Below, one piece after another: positions 1-9,986 of a stretch of DNA of 64,000 nucleotides. This DNA comes from Blautia sp. (GTDB lineage Bacteria > Bacillota > Clostridia > Lachnospirales > Lachnospiraceae), in the NCBI GenBank assembly GCA_021772055.1, contig JAETNR010000012.1, positions 1 through 64,000 of the forward strand, written 5' to 3'. Under the pieces are notes generated by a model, which was given only the letters and a program-made list of their open reading frames with translations, was not told the origin of the DNA and ran no database searches. Each line of letters begins with the position of its first letter. The first letter of the stretch is position 1. The translations under genes and the position numbers were made by a program.

Positions 1-21
1 TTGTTCCTTTGCAACTGCCAT
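1..21 (-). CDS. 5' end of an unidentified gene running off the window (MAVAKEQ...)
   Basis: ATG on the minus strand at 21 with AAAGGAGT Shine-Dalgarno about 10 nt upstream; only 7 codons visible. Confidence 0.45.
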
Positions 22-162
22 AAAAAATACTCCTTTTCGATAAGAATAGTCATATCTGTATTCTTACCAAAAAGGAGCCATTTTTTACCAGAAACACAAA
101 CTATTTTACACTACCAATTGTGACTTCATACTGAACCGTGCGCCGCTAGGCGCACATCAGTT

Positions 163-201
163 ATCCGTCCATTCCGGCTGTTCCCGCCGAAATGGACGGA
201 T
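163..201 (-). terminator. hairpin downstream of the sugar kinase (possible terminator)
   Basis: Perfect 11-bp arms ATCCGTCCATT / AATGGACGGAT 17 nt past the kinase stop; a second hairpin GTGCGCC-gcta-GGCGCAC at 138..155; no clear U-tract. Confidence 0.5.
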
Positions 202-217
202 TTCAGCGTAAATCGTA

Positions 218-1345
218 TTATCCTATCTCATTTGCGTATTTTCTTATAACAGCAGTCATCTGATCCCATTTTCTTTCCATATCAGCCACCAGGGCAAACT
301 GCGTGCGGCAGCGGTCCAGATTATGCTCCTTTCTGTGTATCTTAAAGTACACATCCCCCTGCAGATAATCAGTCAGAAAGCGCATACCGCATTCAAAAGT
401 CATCACCTTTGCTCCCATGGGCATCAGCGCAACTTCTTTGGATGTCAGCCGGCCATTACAGCCCTCCAGAAAGCCTTTTACGTAGCATTCAAACAACTCC
501 ATACTGCAGGAAACTTTACTCAGATCCTTCTCATCCTCCGCTGCGGTACTTGCGCCGAAACGAATGGAATCCCCAAAATCAAACACGGCAAGTCCCGGCA
601 TTACCGTATCCAGGTCGATCACACAGATTCCTTTTCCGGTTTCATTGTCAATCATGATATTGTTCAGTTTTGTATCATTGTGGGTTACACGAAGGGGAAG
701 CTCCTTTTTGTCCAATATCTCCGAAAAATAATTGGCCACATTCTCCCGATCCAGTACAAACTGTATCTCTTCCTGTACTTCTGCAGCTCTTCCTGCGATG
801 TCCTCCTCCACTGCCTTTCTGAAATCCGCAAAACGCTTTCTTGTATCATGGAACTGCGGGATCGTTTCATGGAGCGTTTCCGCAGGAAAATCCGCCAGCA
901 GACACTGGAAATTTCCAAAAGATACTGCACTCTGGTAAAAATCGTTCTTATCTTTTACCACATCATACGAGGTCGCATTTGTTACAAACACATACTCTCT
1001 CCAATACTCACCGTTGTCATCCAGATAGTAATTTTTACCATCTTTTGTGGGAATGATATTTAACGTCTCTCTCGCAGGATCGCCGCCATTTACAGCGATT
1101 TTCTTCTTTAAATGAGCTGTAACATTTGCAATATTTTCCATAACTTCTTCAGGCTTTGGAAAAACTTTTTTATTGATCTTCTGAAGGATTGTATTTATTT
1201 TCTTTCCACTTTCTTCGTAAGTCAGAATATAAGTTTCATTAATGTGTCCATTCCCGTACGGCCTGGCATCTACAAATAATCCGCTTTCCTCAAACTGCCC
1301 TGCAGCTCTTTCTATCTGCACCTTTTTATTCTTTTCCATGACCAT
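218..1345 (-). CDS. aminoglycoside phosphotransferase-fold sugar kinase, NahK-like (N-acetylhexosamine 1-kinase type)
   Basis: 375-aa ORF; APH-type catalytic motif THNDTKLNNIMID and metal-binding VIDLDTVMPGLAVFDFGD. Confidence 0.75.
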   Translation of the reverse strand: MVMEKNKKVQIERAAGQFEESGLFVDARPYGNGHINETYILTYEESGKKINTILQKINKKVFPKPEEVMENIANVTAHLKKKIAVNGGDPARETLNIIPTKDGKNYYLDDNGEYWREYVFVTNATSYDVVKDKNDFYQSAVSFGNFQCLLADFPAETLHETIPQFHDTRKRFADFRKAVEEDIAGRAAEVQEEIQFVLDRENVANYFSEILDKKELPLRVTHNDTKLNNIMIDNETGKGICVIDLDTVMPGLAVFDFGDSIRFGASTAAEDEKDLSKVSCSMELFECYVKGFLEGCNGRLTSKEVALMPMGAKVMTFECGMRFLTDYLQGDVYFKIHRKEHNLDRCRTQFALVADMERKWDQMTAVIRKYANEIG

Positions 1346-1350
1346 TCCTC

Positions 1351-2271
1351 CTAAAACTTTTCAGGATATAATCCCTGCATTCGCATTCTGCAAAGCGCCG
1401 CCTCGACTACAGGCTTGTCTTCTTTATAAGTAACTCCGTACCACTTATCTTTTGTTTCCAGTACCTTTACTGTTGCTTTATCCTCATTCAGAAGTTCACT
1501 CACCACTGCAGGAAGATAGTATTCACATTTTAATGGATTTTCCGTAATCCCTTTATTTAAAAATGCCCCAAACCGATTTTCAATTTCTTTTAAGATACTT
1601 TCGGAGAATCCCCACATATTCATGGAAACGGCTGTATCCGGTGCAATTTCCATCCAGGTTTCCCCATCATCTTCGGTAAAAGCAATTCCATTCTCTCTCT
1701 TTGCGATTTTCGTCCGCTCTGTAACAGATACCAGTTCCCCCTTCTCATTTACTTCGCACACACCCCGGGCTACGGTTCCGTTTTCTGTCACTGTATTTTT
1801 CAATTGATAGCCGATCATAACATAGCGATATTTATTGTCATCTTCATGGTTCAGCAAATACTGATAGATCATGGAAAAGGCTTCTTTTCCATAATAATCA
1901 TCCGCATTGATCACTGCAAATGGCCCGTCGATCAGTTTTCTTACGCTCATAACCGCATGGGCAGTACCCCATGGTTTGCTTCTCCCTTCCGGTACCTTAA
2001 AGCCCTCCGGCAGATCATTTAAATCCTGATAGGCATAAACCACTTCCATAGATTCGGAAATCCGATTCCCGATGGCTTCTTCAAAGACTTCCCTGTTTTC
2101 TTCTTTTATAATAAAAACTACTTTTTCAAACCCTGCACGCTTCGCATCATACAGCGAATAGTCAATAATAATATGTCCCTCTTGATCTACCGGATCGATC
2201 TGTTTTAATCCGCCGTAACGGCTTCCCATTCCTGCAGCCATGATTACCAATGCTGGTTTACTCATATCCAT
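1351..2271 (-). CDS. sugar-phosphate nucleotidyltransferase family protein
   Basis: 306-aa ORF; N-terminal nucleotidyltransferase signature LVIMAAGMGSRYGGLKQIDPV and INADDYYG. Confidence 0.8.
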   Translation of the reverse strand: MDMSKPALVIMAAGMGSRYGGLKQIDPVDQEGHIIIDYSLYDAKRAGFEKVVFIIKEENREVFEEAIGNRISESMEVVYAYQDLNDLPEGFKVPEGRSKPWGTAHAVMSVRKLIDGPFAVINADDYYGKEAFSMIYQYLLNHEDDNKYRYVMIGYQLKNTVTENGTVARGVCEVNEKGELVSVTERTKIAKRENGIAFTEDDGETWMEIAPDTAVSMNMWGFSESILKEIENRFGAFLNKGITENPLKCEYYLPAVVSELLNEDKATVKVLETKDKWYGVTYKEDKPVVEAALCRMRMQGLYPEKF

Positions 2272-2491
2272 TCACTCCTTCATGTTTTTTTGTTTCAGTA
2301 TTTTATGCATTTCTGCATTTCCCGTTCTCGATATTAACTATCATAATCCTGGTTCCTCCTTCTGTCATCGTCCTATTAGCCGCATTATTTATACAATCGG
2401 CTCCATTTTCTTTACTTTTTCTTCGTATTTTAATATAATATTGCAAAAGCCAGGCATTCTGCATAATTTGAGGCAGGAGGAGGGAGGGATT

Positions 2492-3397
2492 ATGGAATAT
2501 ACAGGCATTGAAAGACAACCTTCTATTTCCGTTGAAAAAATATACAGCATTCATTATTTTGAATACGATTGTAATTTTTCTTTTATAGGAGAATCTCATG
2601 ATTTTTGGGAATTTATTTGTGTAGATAAAGGAGAAGTAAATATCATCGCCGGGGAGGAGCAGCTTACCTTAAAGAATAATGAGATTTTTTTTCATGAACC
2701 AAACGAATTTCATACTGTACTGACCAATGGAAAATCTGCCCCGAATCTGGTAGTAATCTCCTTCTCCTGTCAGGATACGATTCTCAATTGTTTGAAGCAT
2801 AAGAAACTACAGATCAGTCAATCGGAACGCAATTTGTTAGGCAAGATCATTTCTGAAGCGCGGCATTGCTTCGATTGTCTTCTGAATGACCCTTATTTAA
2901 AAACAATTTTGCTCAAAGAATCTGATTTCATTGGCGCAGAGCAGCTGCTTTTTCTTTATCTGGAGCAATTCCTGATCCATCTGCTCCGAAGGAATGCTTC
3001 CCCAAAATCGCCATCGGATTCCATTAACGATCCGGGAGCCGGGAAAGAGGCAACAAAAATACAGCTTTTTAATTCCATAGTAAAATATCTGAATGAGCAC
3101 TTGTATACCCACGTTACGATTGAAGAAATCTGTAAAGTGCACGCAATCGGACGCTCCCATCTACAAAAAACTTTTAAAAACTATTGCAATCTCGGTGTGA
3201 TTGAGTATTTTTCGTTTTTGAAGATTCAAAAAGCGAAAGAACTGATCCGCATGAAAGATATGAATTTTTCACAGATAGCAGAAATACTGGGATACTCTTC
3301 CGTACAGTACTTTTCCCGGCAGTTTAAAAAAATCAGCGGGATGACACCTACGGAATATGCCAACTCCATAAAGGCGATTTCTGAATGGGAAAAATGA
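2492..3397 (+). CDS. AraC family transcriptional regulator with N-terminal cupin
   Basis: C-terminal AraC HTH pair (IGRSHLQKTFKNY ... FSQIAEILGYSSVQYFSRQFKKISGMTPTEY); start moved from 2240 to ATG 2492, preceded by GGAGGAGGGAGG. Confidence 0.85.
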   Translation: MEYTGIERQPSISVEKIYSIHYFEYDCNFSFIGESHDFWEFICVDKGEVNIIAGEEQLTLKNNEIFFHEPNEFHTVLTNGKSAPNLVVISFSCQDTILNCLKHKKLQISQSERNLLGKIISEARHCFDCLLNDPYLKTILLKESDFIGAEQLLFLYLEQFLIHLLRRNASPKSPSDSINDPGAGKEATKIQLFNSIVKYLNEHLYTHVTIEEICKVHAIGRSHLQKTFKNYCNLGVIEYFSFLKIQKAKELIRMKDMNFSQIAEILGYSSVQYFSRQFKKISGMTPTEYANSIKAISEWEK

Positions 3398-3495
3398 AAG
3401 TCAATGCCGCCCTCATTCTCCTCGATCCACCCTTGACATATGGTCGGCACACCGATATAATTTAGACATACCATAAATGGAGGAGGCAGCCTTCC

Positions 3496-3738
3496 ATGAA
3501 TCTGCAGACCTATCTTGAACGGAGAAATATCACCAAATATCAGCTTTCCAAGATCAGCGGCGTGCCGAAAACAACCATCCTGGATATCTGTGCAGGGCGA
3601 AGCAGCCTGGAGCGCTGTTCCGCAAAAACTGTACAGCAGCTTGCGAAAGCCCTGGATTGTTCCATGGAGGACATTATGGCGCTGTCTGAAAAGCCGCAGA
3701 ATAAAAATGCTGCAAACAGCAGGAGGAATCAATCATGA
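3496..3738 (+). CDS. small XRE-family helix-turn-helix protein
   Basis: 80 aa, NITKYQLSKISGVPKTTILDICAGR HTH; good RBS. Confidence 0.75.
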   Translation: MNLQTYLERRNITKYQLSKISGVPKTTILDICAGRSSLERCSAKTVQQLAKALDCSMEDIMALSEKPQNKNAANSRRNQS

Positions 3739-4763
3739 AACAGATTACATTGGGAAACACAGAAATCACTGTCAGTCAGAATGCTTTCGGCGCATTGCCT
3801 ATACAGAGAGTGGGGATGGAGGAAGCGGTCGCTATCTTCCGAAGAGCCTACGAAGGAGGAATTCGCTTCTTTGACACTGCAAGAGCCTACAGCGACAGCG
3901 AAGAAAAGCTGGGCACAGCCTTTGACGGAATGCGCGGCAAAATTTACCTTGCATCCAAGACCATGGCACAGACACCGGAAGAATTCTGGCAGCAGCTGGA
4001 AACCTCCCTCAAAAATCTCCGGACAGATTACCTGGACCTTTACCAGTTCCACTGTGTAAACCAGTGCTACCGCCCCGGCGACGGCACAGGTATGTATGAA
4101 TGTATGCAGAAAGCCAAAGAGCAGGGCAAGATCCGCCACATCGGCGTAACCGCCCACAAGCTTGCCATTGCCATGGAATGTGTGGAATCCGGGCTTTACG
4201 AAACCATGCAGTTCCCATTCAGCTATCTGTCTTCCGAAAAGGAAATTCAGCTTGTAAAGGCCTGCGAAAAAGCAAACATGGGCTTTATCGCCATGAAGGG
4301 TCTGGCAGGCGGCCTGATTCATAATTCCAAAGCTGCTATGGCTTTCATGACCCGGTTTGACAATGTACTTCCTATCTGGGGAATCCAGAAAATGGAAGAG
4401 TTGGAAGAATGGCTTGCATTCATGGACGAAACTCCGTCCTATACAGAGGAAATCTCTGCTTATATTGAGCAGGAGAAAAAAGAACTGGCAGGCGACTTCT
4501 GCCGCGGCTGCGGCTATTGTATGCCATGCCCTGCAGGGATACAGATCAACAATTGCGCCAGAATGTCCCTGATGCTTCGCCGTGCTCCGTCGGATGCATG
4601 GCTCACCAGGGAAATGCAGGCAGAAATGGCCAAAATCGAAGACTGCAAAAACTGCGGTCAATGTATGAGCAAATGTCCCTACGAGTTAAACACCCCCGAA
4701 CTTCTTCGGAAGAATCTGGAAGACTACAGGAGGGTGCTCTCAGGGGAAGCAAAAGTCCGGTAG
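3735..4763 (+). CDS. aldo/keto reductase with C-terminal [4Fe-4S] ferredoxin-like domain
   Basis: AKR fold motifs (GIRFFDTARAYSDSEEKLG) and two Cys clusters CRGCGYCMPC, CKNCGQCMSKCP. Confidence 0.88.
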   Translation: MKQITLGNTEITVSQNAFGALPIQRVGMEEAVAIFRRAYEGGIRFFDTARAYSDSEEKLGTAFDGMRGKIYLASKTMAQTPEEFWQQLETSLKNLRTDYLDLYQFHCVNQCYRPGDGTGMYECMQKAKEQGKIRHIGVTAHKLAIAMECVESGLYETMQFPFSYLSSEKEIQLVKACEKANMGFIAMKGLAGGLIHNSKAAMAFMTRFDNVLPIWGIQKMEELEEWLAFMDETPSYTEEISAYIEQEKKELAGDFCRGCGYCMPCPAGIQINNCARMSLMLRRAPSDAWLTREMQAEMAKIEDCKNCGQCMSKCPYELNTPELLRKNLEDYRRVLSGEAKVR

Positions 4764-4913
4764 TTTTTTTTGCAAACAGTTCCTTTCCCTGATGGCAGCA
4801 AAAGGGGGCGTTGCAAAATAGATGAGTAATCATCTATGGAGCAGCGCTCCATTTTTCTGTTCAAAACAGAAAAGCAGGTTCCGAAGAACCTACCATTCAT
4901 GGTATAATAAGTT

Positions 4914-6521
4914 ATGACGAGTAACTCAAAATACACTAAAAATTATACCGAACTTGGTGCAACTTATCAACTAGTTTTACCATTAAGTTTGGAAGGGTTG
5001 GTTCCTGATGATGATTCTGTCCGACTGCTGAGCCACGAATTGGAGGTTTTAGATTACAGCTTGCTGTATCAGGCTTACTCTGCCAAAGGCAGAAATCCGG
5101 CAGTGGACCCAAAGACCATGTTCAAGATCCTGACCTATGCGTATTCGCAAAATATTTATTCATCAAGAAAGATTGAAACAGCCTGTAAACGTGATATCAA
5201 CTTTATGTGGCTACTCGCCGGGCAGAAAGCTCCTGATCACAGCACGATTGCCCGGTTCCGGACAGGATTTTTGGCAGATGCCTGCGAAGATCTGTTTTAT
5301 CAGATGGTACGCCGTCTGAATCAACTGGGCGAGTTATCAAAAGAAACTGTATTTATAGATGGAACAAAACTGGAAGCCTGCGCCAATAAATATACGTTTG
5401 TATGGAAGAAATCTGTGGGGAAATGGGAAGAAAAGATGTTCCCGAAAATACAGGACGCAGTCACCCTGCTGAACCAGGAGTACATGCAGTCTTTTTGCGT
5501 ATTGGAAGAAACCAGAACTCAGGACCTTCAGAAGATCTGCCGCTTCCTGGAGCAAGTATGCGAAGCGCAGCATACCGTTTTTGTCCATGGGAGAGGAAAA
5601 CGCAAAAGCCGGAACCAGAGGTATCTGGAGATGTTCCGCCGTTTTCTGGAGCGTCAGACTATTTATGACTGGCACACAGCCAGCTTTCAGGGAAGGAATA
5701 ATTATTGTAAAACAGATCCGGATGCCACGTTCATGCATATGAAAGACGATCATATGAGGAATGCCCAGTTGAAGCCGGGTTATAACGTACAGATTGCAGT
5801 AGACAGTGAATATATCGTTGCCACGGATATTTTTCAGGACAGGAATGATGTATGGACACTGGTGCCGTTCCTGAAAGCAATGGAAAAGAATCTCAGTTTC
5901 CGTTATCCTAGTGTGACAGCGGATTCCGGTTATGAGAGTGAAGAAGCCTACACTTATCTGCGGGAGCAGAAACAGAACCCGTATATCAAACCACAGACCT
6001 ATGAGAAATGGAAAAAGCGCAGTTTCAAGCAGGACATCAGCAAACGGGAAAACATGGGATATGATGAAACATCAGATACTTATATATGCCATGCCGGGAA
6101 GAAGCTGCAGCCGCTTTTCATAAAAAAGCAAAAAAGTAAGAGTGGATACGAAGCAGAAGTAACCGTCTATGAATGTGAAGACTGTACAGGCTGCCCGCAT
6201 AAAGAAAAATGTACCCGTGCCAAAGGGAATAAACGTCTGTACATCTCCAAAAGTTTTTTAGAAAAGCGGCAGGAATCCTATGAAAATATCCTGAGCGAAA
6301 AGGGGATCTTATATCGGATGAACCGGTCCATACAAGTGGAAGGAGCATTTGGAGTCTTAAAAAATGATTATGAATTCCAAAGATTTCTGCTGCGCGGGAA
6401 AACCAGGGTAAAACTGGAGATCCTTTTGCTGTGTATGGGCTATAATCTTAATAAGCTGCACTCGAAAATACAAAATGAGCGAATGGGAAGCCACTTATTC
6501 CCAGTAAAAGAAACTGCATAA
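4914..6521 (+). CDS. IS1182-family transposase (DDE)
   Basis: 535 aa; typical N-terminus and C-terminal RMNRSIQVEGAFGVLKNDYEFQRFLLRGK. Confidence 0.9.
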   Translation: MTSNSKYTKNYTELGATYQLVLPLSLEGLVPDDDSVRLLSHELEVLDYSLLYQAYSAKGRNPAVDPKTMFKILTYAYSQNIYSSRKIETACKRDINFMWLLAGQKAPDHSTIARFRTGFLADACEDLFYQMVRRLNQLGELSKETVFIDGTKLEACANKYTFVWKKSVGKWEEKMFPKIQDAVTLLNQEYMQSFCVLEETRTQDLQKICRFLEQVCEAQHTVFVHGRGKRKSRNQRYLEMFRRFLERQTIYDWHTASFQGRNNYCKTDPDATFMHMKDDHMRNAQLKPGYNVQIAVDSEYIVATDIFQDRNDVWTLVPFLKAMEKNLSFRYPSVTADSGYESEEAYTYLREQKQNPYIKPQTYEKWKKRSFKQDISKRENMGYDETSDTYICHAGKKLQPLFIKKQKSKSGYEAEVTVYECEDCTGCPHKEKCTRAKGNKRLYISKSFLEKRQESYENILSEKGILYRMNRSIQVEGAFGVLKNDYEFQRFLLRGKTRVKLEILLLCMGYNLNKLHSKIQNERMGSHLFPVKETA

Positions 6522-6559
6522 TATGCTAAAAAATCAGCAGTTTTATTAAAGTACGCAAA

Positions 6560-6605
6560 AAATCCGGAAAGAATCAACAAATCAAAAGATTCTTTCCGGA
6601 TTTTT
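6560..6605 (+). terminator. intrinsic terminator of the transposase gene
   Basis: AAATCCGGAAAGAATC...GATTCTTTCCGGATTTTT stem followed by T-run. Confidence 0.8.
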
Positions 6606-6744
6606 GTACATACAGAGCGAGGGCATCGCTCAATCATCTAATTTGATGATTTTGCGACGGCCTCTTATTGCTGATTTTCGGGAACCGGACCGGTTTACTT
6701 TGAAAATAATCAATGGCATCCGTTCAGAAAGCCATACGGCCTGG

Positions 6745-9700
6745 TTATTCCTGTTTTTTCTTTAAAATCGGTGCTTTCAAAAGGCCTGTCGGTTTCAGTT
6801 GATATTCATAGGACCATTCCTCCAAAACCGTGCGCCATGAATTAGGGCCATACCAGGTTTCTGTCAGATTGCAGTTATGAACGGTTCCAAATGTGTTAAT
6901 ACGGCTGCCAAATACCGTGATCTCAAGGACATGCTCTCCTTCCGGCACCATGCCCAGGCTGCAGGCATACGGAGAAAATACGATCCGTCCGACGGGCTTT
7001 TTATCAAGCATTACACAGATACACGGCGAACGGAACATGGTTGCCTCCACCGTATATTCCCCGCCCTCTGAAAAAAACGGAATTTCATATATGACATTTC
7101 CGCCGTAGAACGGATATCCGTAACGGGTAATATCCCCGAATGCCAGGAATTTTTCAGGCGCCTTGAGAATCTGCCTGGTTCCCCGTATCTCCACGGTAAA
7201 ATCTCCCAAAAGGAACATATTTTCCACATTCGTCCTGCTGTTATACGGAATTTCCGCCATTAAAACGTGTGATCCCTCTGACAGGGCAGGAAGCGGAACT
7301 GTCAAAATGCAATGATCTGTATACCAGCCATCCACCTTCTTTTCCACTTCGCGCCCATCCAGAAAGAGCCTCGTCCCGGCTGCGTTTTCCAAAGCCAGGC
7401 GGCACCCTTCCAGCCTGCAGGCACATTCCACCGTATATTTCAGGGAAAGCAGATGATTCACAGGCTCGGACGCTCTTCTTGTCCATGGCTGGGCAAAGGC
7501 AGCCATACGCATGGGATAACCCAGCTTTTTCCGGAAAAGATTATCGATCCGCAGGATCTCCTCTTCGCCCTGCCACTCTCCGTCATCGAAACGGTACTCC
7601 GCCATATCCAGGAGTCTTACATTCGGCTCGGAAAAGCTTACTCTGTTTTCTCCGGGCAGACGTATGACCTTCGCACGGTCTTCTTCTGTGCCATATTGCA
7701 GGCCGGCAGGCACCTTTCCTTCACTTATGCCATCTTCCGCCGCATCCCCGCAGTCCTCCAGATAAAGAAGGAGGGAGTCCTGGTCGTACATAGTCTTATA
7801 GAAAACCGTATTTCCATCCTTCCGGATACAATCCAGCTTATGAATCTCTCCGGTCAGTGTATCATAAACCGTAACACGCCATCTGCCCCTGATCGTAATG
7901 GTCAAATCCTCCTTTACCGGAAGATCCGCATTTTTCTTGCGGGCAAGTGCGCCAATATGGTCAAAGAGCGCGCCTTCCGGGTTTTCTGTACGGTTTACAT
8001 GTGACAAAAACAGCCAGCGCCCCGCTTCCTCCCGGCGCATCTGGTAAATGATATTCGTGCTGGCCGTTCCGTCCGCTTCTGTAATCCCGACCTCGCGAAA
8101 TTCCTCCAGGGCATCAAGGATCTGCTGGCAGCCAAAAGGCACTACCTCCGCTTTTTCCGCCAGTTTTTTGCCCCGCTCTGAAGGACGGGCATTTTCCAAA
8201 AAGGGAAGCTCCCCTGCAAAGATCACGCGTCCGCCTCTCTGTACAAATGCCTCCAGAATATCCAGCGTGGTGCTCCTGAGAGTCCGGCAGTTTGGAACCA
8301 AAATAACGTCATATTCCATTTCTCCAACCTTCAGCTTCAAAGGATCCTCTTCCGTCAGGCCGCCTTCCTGCATGGTCAGAGACGGCAACAGAGATTCACA
8401 GAGAAAATCAAAATCCATAGTATGATAAAGCAGCCACTCTGTCAGGCAACGGAAGTTTGTATCCATTTGCTCTCGAATCCCGGCGGTCTGTTCTTTCGGC
8501 CCCCAATACAGCCAGTAGGATTCCACCGGATGAATCACGCCCAGGCGGACATACGCTTTTCCTCTTGTCATCGCCGTATTTACTCTTGCAAAATGGTCTT
8601 CCAGAAAAGAATATTCCCGATACCAAGGGGACTGGCAGCCGATCGCTGCCGGATAATCCCTCTTTGCCTCTCCTTCCATGGAAGTCCAGGTCAAATGCGG
8701 CACGCGCACCGTTACCCCCAGCGCTGCCTGCCAGTCCCCCTGCAGCTTATGTCCGCGGAAATCAAAATCCCAGTTTGTCACGCCGTACAGCTCGCTAACC
8801 ATTGCTTCCCTTCCGAACTGATGGACTGCGCTTTCACACTGCTTTGCCGTATTCAGTTCCCTGCGGTCGCAGAGCATATCGATTCCCGGAATATCAAAGG
8901 AGCGGTAGGAACGCATCGCTTCCCCAAGCGCTGCCGTCTGGGACTTCAGTGTCGGCTCTTCCATCATATGTCCTGTCAGGGCAATGCCGTGCGCCCTGCA
9001 CCATGCACCGATCTGATCGGCAAATGCGTCCGCAAAGCGTTCTGCAATGTGGTCATGGTATGCATAGCGGATAAAAGATACCTGCCCGTCCAAAAGCTCC
9101 CAGAACAGCTCCGGAAGATGCTCCAGAAGATGCTCGCCATATGCTTTAAAGAAGGTTTCTTCCAGATCATCCGTATATGGGATGAGCACATCCTTTTTCT
9201 GCTCTGCAAAATCCAGGCACTGTTTATGACAAAACTGAGGCTCATCCGTAAAAATCGCCGGAACGCTGCTGCCGAACTGATCTCCGAGAAGTTCGGCGTA
9301 TTTTTCATGGGTCACATCAATAAATCTTCTGACTGCAGAAGGATCCAGCGTATTCAGGTAAGCCTGGTCATTAAACCATGGATTGTTTCCGGAAACCTCC
9401 AAATAAGCAAACCATTCGCTCCAGCCCTCTTTCACGGTTTCCCCCTCTTCCATCACTGCGTAATCCTTCAGGAAACCCTTGTCCAGACACACCCGGTATC
9501 TTGCAAGAAACGTGCGCTCGTTGCTGCGCACAGCCTGTCCGCTTACTTCTTTTTTGCTTTCCACGATTTTATTGTCATGGCATTCCGGCGTAAAGAGAAG
9601 GAAGCGAATACGGCAGCGATGATCCTTCGTGACCAGCCCGCCGCCTGCGCCGGACGGCCAGCGGTCTTCATCATAAAGCCAGGTCAGCATCTTTTCTTCA

Positions 9701-9945
9701 CACAATTTTTCATTTGCATATTTTACCAGTCCGAGAAATTCCTCACCCATATAGGGATGATCCATTCCCGTACGGCAATGAATATGTCCGCCTCCCATCC
9801 CCATATCCTTCAAAGATTCTATGGTGCGGTCAATGTTTTCCTTATCCATGCGGCAGTTCCATGCCCAAAAGGGCGCTCCCCTGTATTCACTGCCGGGATT
9901 CTGAAACACGTCTGCTTTCAGCTCTCCTGTTTTTTTATATAACAT
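6745..9945 (-). CDS. large glycoside hydrolase, GH106/alpha-L-rhamnosidase-like
   Basis: 1066 aa; N-terminal RGAPFWAWNCRMDKENIDRTIESLKDMGMGGGHIHCR barrel start plus C-terminal beta-sandwich; same operon as an ABC sugar transporter; family assignment from memory. Confidence 0.6.
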   Translation of the reverse strand: MLYKKTGELKADVFQNPGSEYRGAPFWAWNCRMDKENIDRTIESLKDMGMGGGHIHCRTGMDHPYMGEEFLGLVKYANEKLCEEKMLTWLYDEDRWPSGAGGGLVTKDHRCRIRFLLFTPECHDNKIVESKKEVSGQAVRSNERTFLARYRVCLDKGFLKDYAVMEEGETVKEGWSEWFAYLEVSGNNPWFNDQAYLNTLDPSAVRRFIDVTHEKYAELLGDQFGSSVPAIFTDEPQFCHKQCLDFAEQKKDVLIPYTDDLEETFFKAYGEHLLEHLPELFWELLDGQVSFIRYAYHDHIAERFADAFADQIGAWCRAHGIALTGHMMEEPTLKSQTAALGEAMRSYRSFDIPGIDMLCDRRELNTAKQCESAVHQFGREAMVSELYGVTNWDFDFRGHKLQGDWQAALGVTVRVPHLTWTSMEGEAKRDYPAAIGCQSPWYREYSFLEDHFARVNTAMTRGKAYVRLGVIHPVESYWLYWGPKEQTAGIREQMDTNFRCLTEWLLYHTMDFDFLCESLLPSLTMQEGGLTEEDPLKLKVGEMEYDVILVPNCRTLRSTTLDILEAFVQRGGRVIFAGELPFLENARPSERGKKLAEKAEVVPFGCQQILDALEEFREVGITEADGTASTNIIYQMRREEAGRWLFLSHVNRTENPEGALFDHIGALARKKNADLPVKEDLTITIRGRWRVTVYDTLTGEIHKLDCIRKDGNTVFYKTMYDQDSLLLYLEDCGDAAEDGISEGKVPAGLQYGTEEDRAKVIRLPGENRVSFSEPNVRLLDMAEYRFDDGEWQGEEEILRIDNLFRKKLGYPMRMAAFAQPWTRRASEPVNHLLSLKYTVECACRLEGCRLALENAAGTRLFLDGREVEKKVDGWYTDHCILTVPLPALSEGSHVLMAEIPYNSRTNVENMFLLGDFTVEIRGTRQILKAPEKFLAFGDITRYGYPFYGGNVIYEIPFFSEGGEYTVEATMFRSPCICVMLDKKPVGRIVFSPYACSLGMVPEGEHVLEITVFGSRINTFGTVHNCNLTETWYGPNSWRTVLEEWSYEYQLKPTGLLKAPILKKKQE

Positions 9946-9986
9946 AGTCTGCTCCTTTCTTCTTCTGCCGGACTCCTGTAACCATA

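Larger units (their letters stand above)
4804..6664 (+). mobile_element. IS1182-family-like insertion sequence
   Basis: Single transposase ORF bounded by terminal inverted repeats GGGGGCGTTGCAAAAT (4804) / GAGGCCGTCGCAAAAT (reverse complement ending at 6664), 13/16 identical. Confidence 0.82.

Noticed and set aside
3729-4661. 310-aa ORF antisense to the aldo/keto reductase
   Set aside because: Shadow ORF opposite a clear enzyme gene
8422-9942. 506-aa ORF on the plus strand opposite the GH106-like gene
   Set aside because: Antisense shadow ORF of a well-supported coding sequence; composition not protein-like and no RBS support
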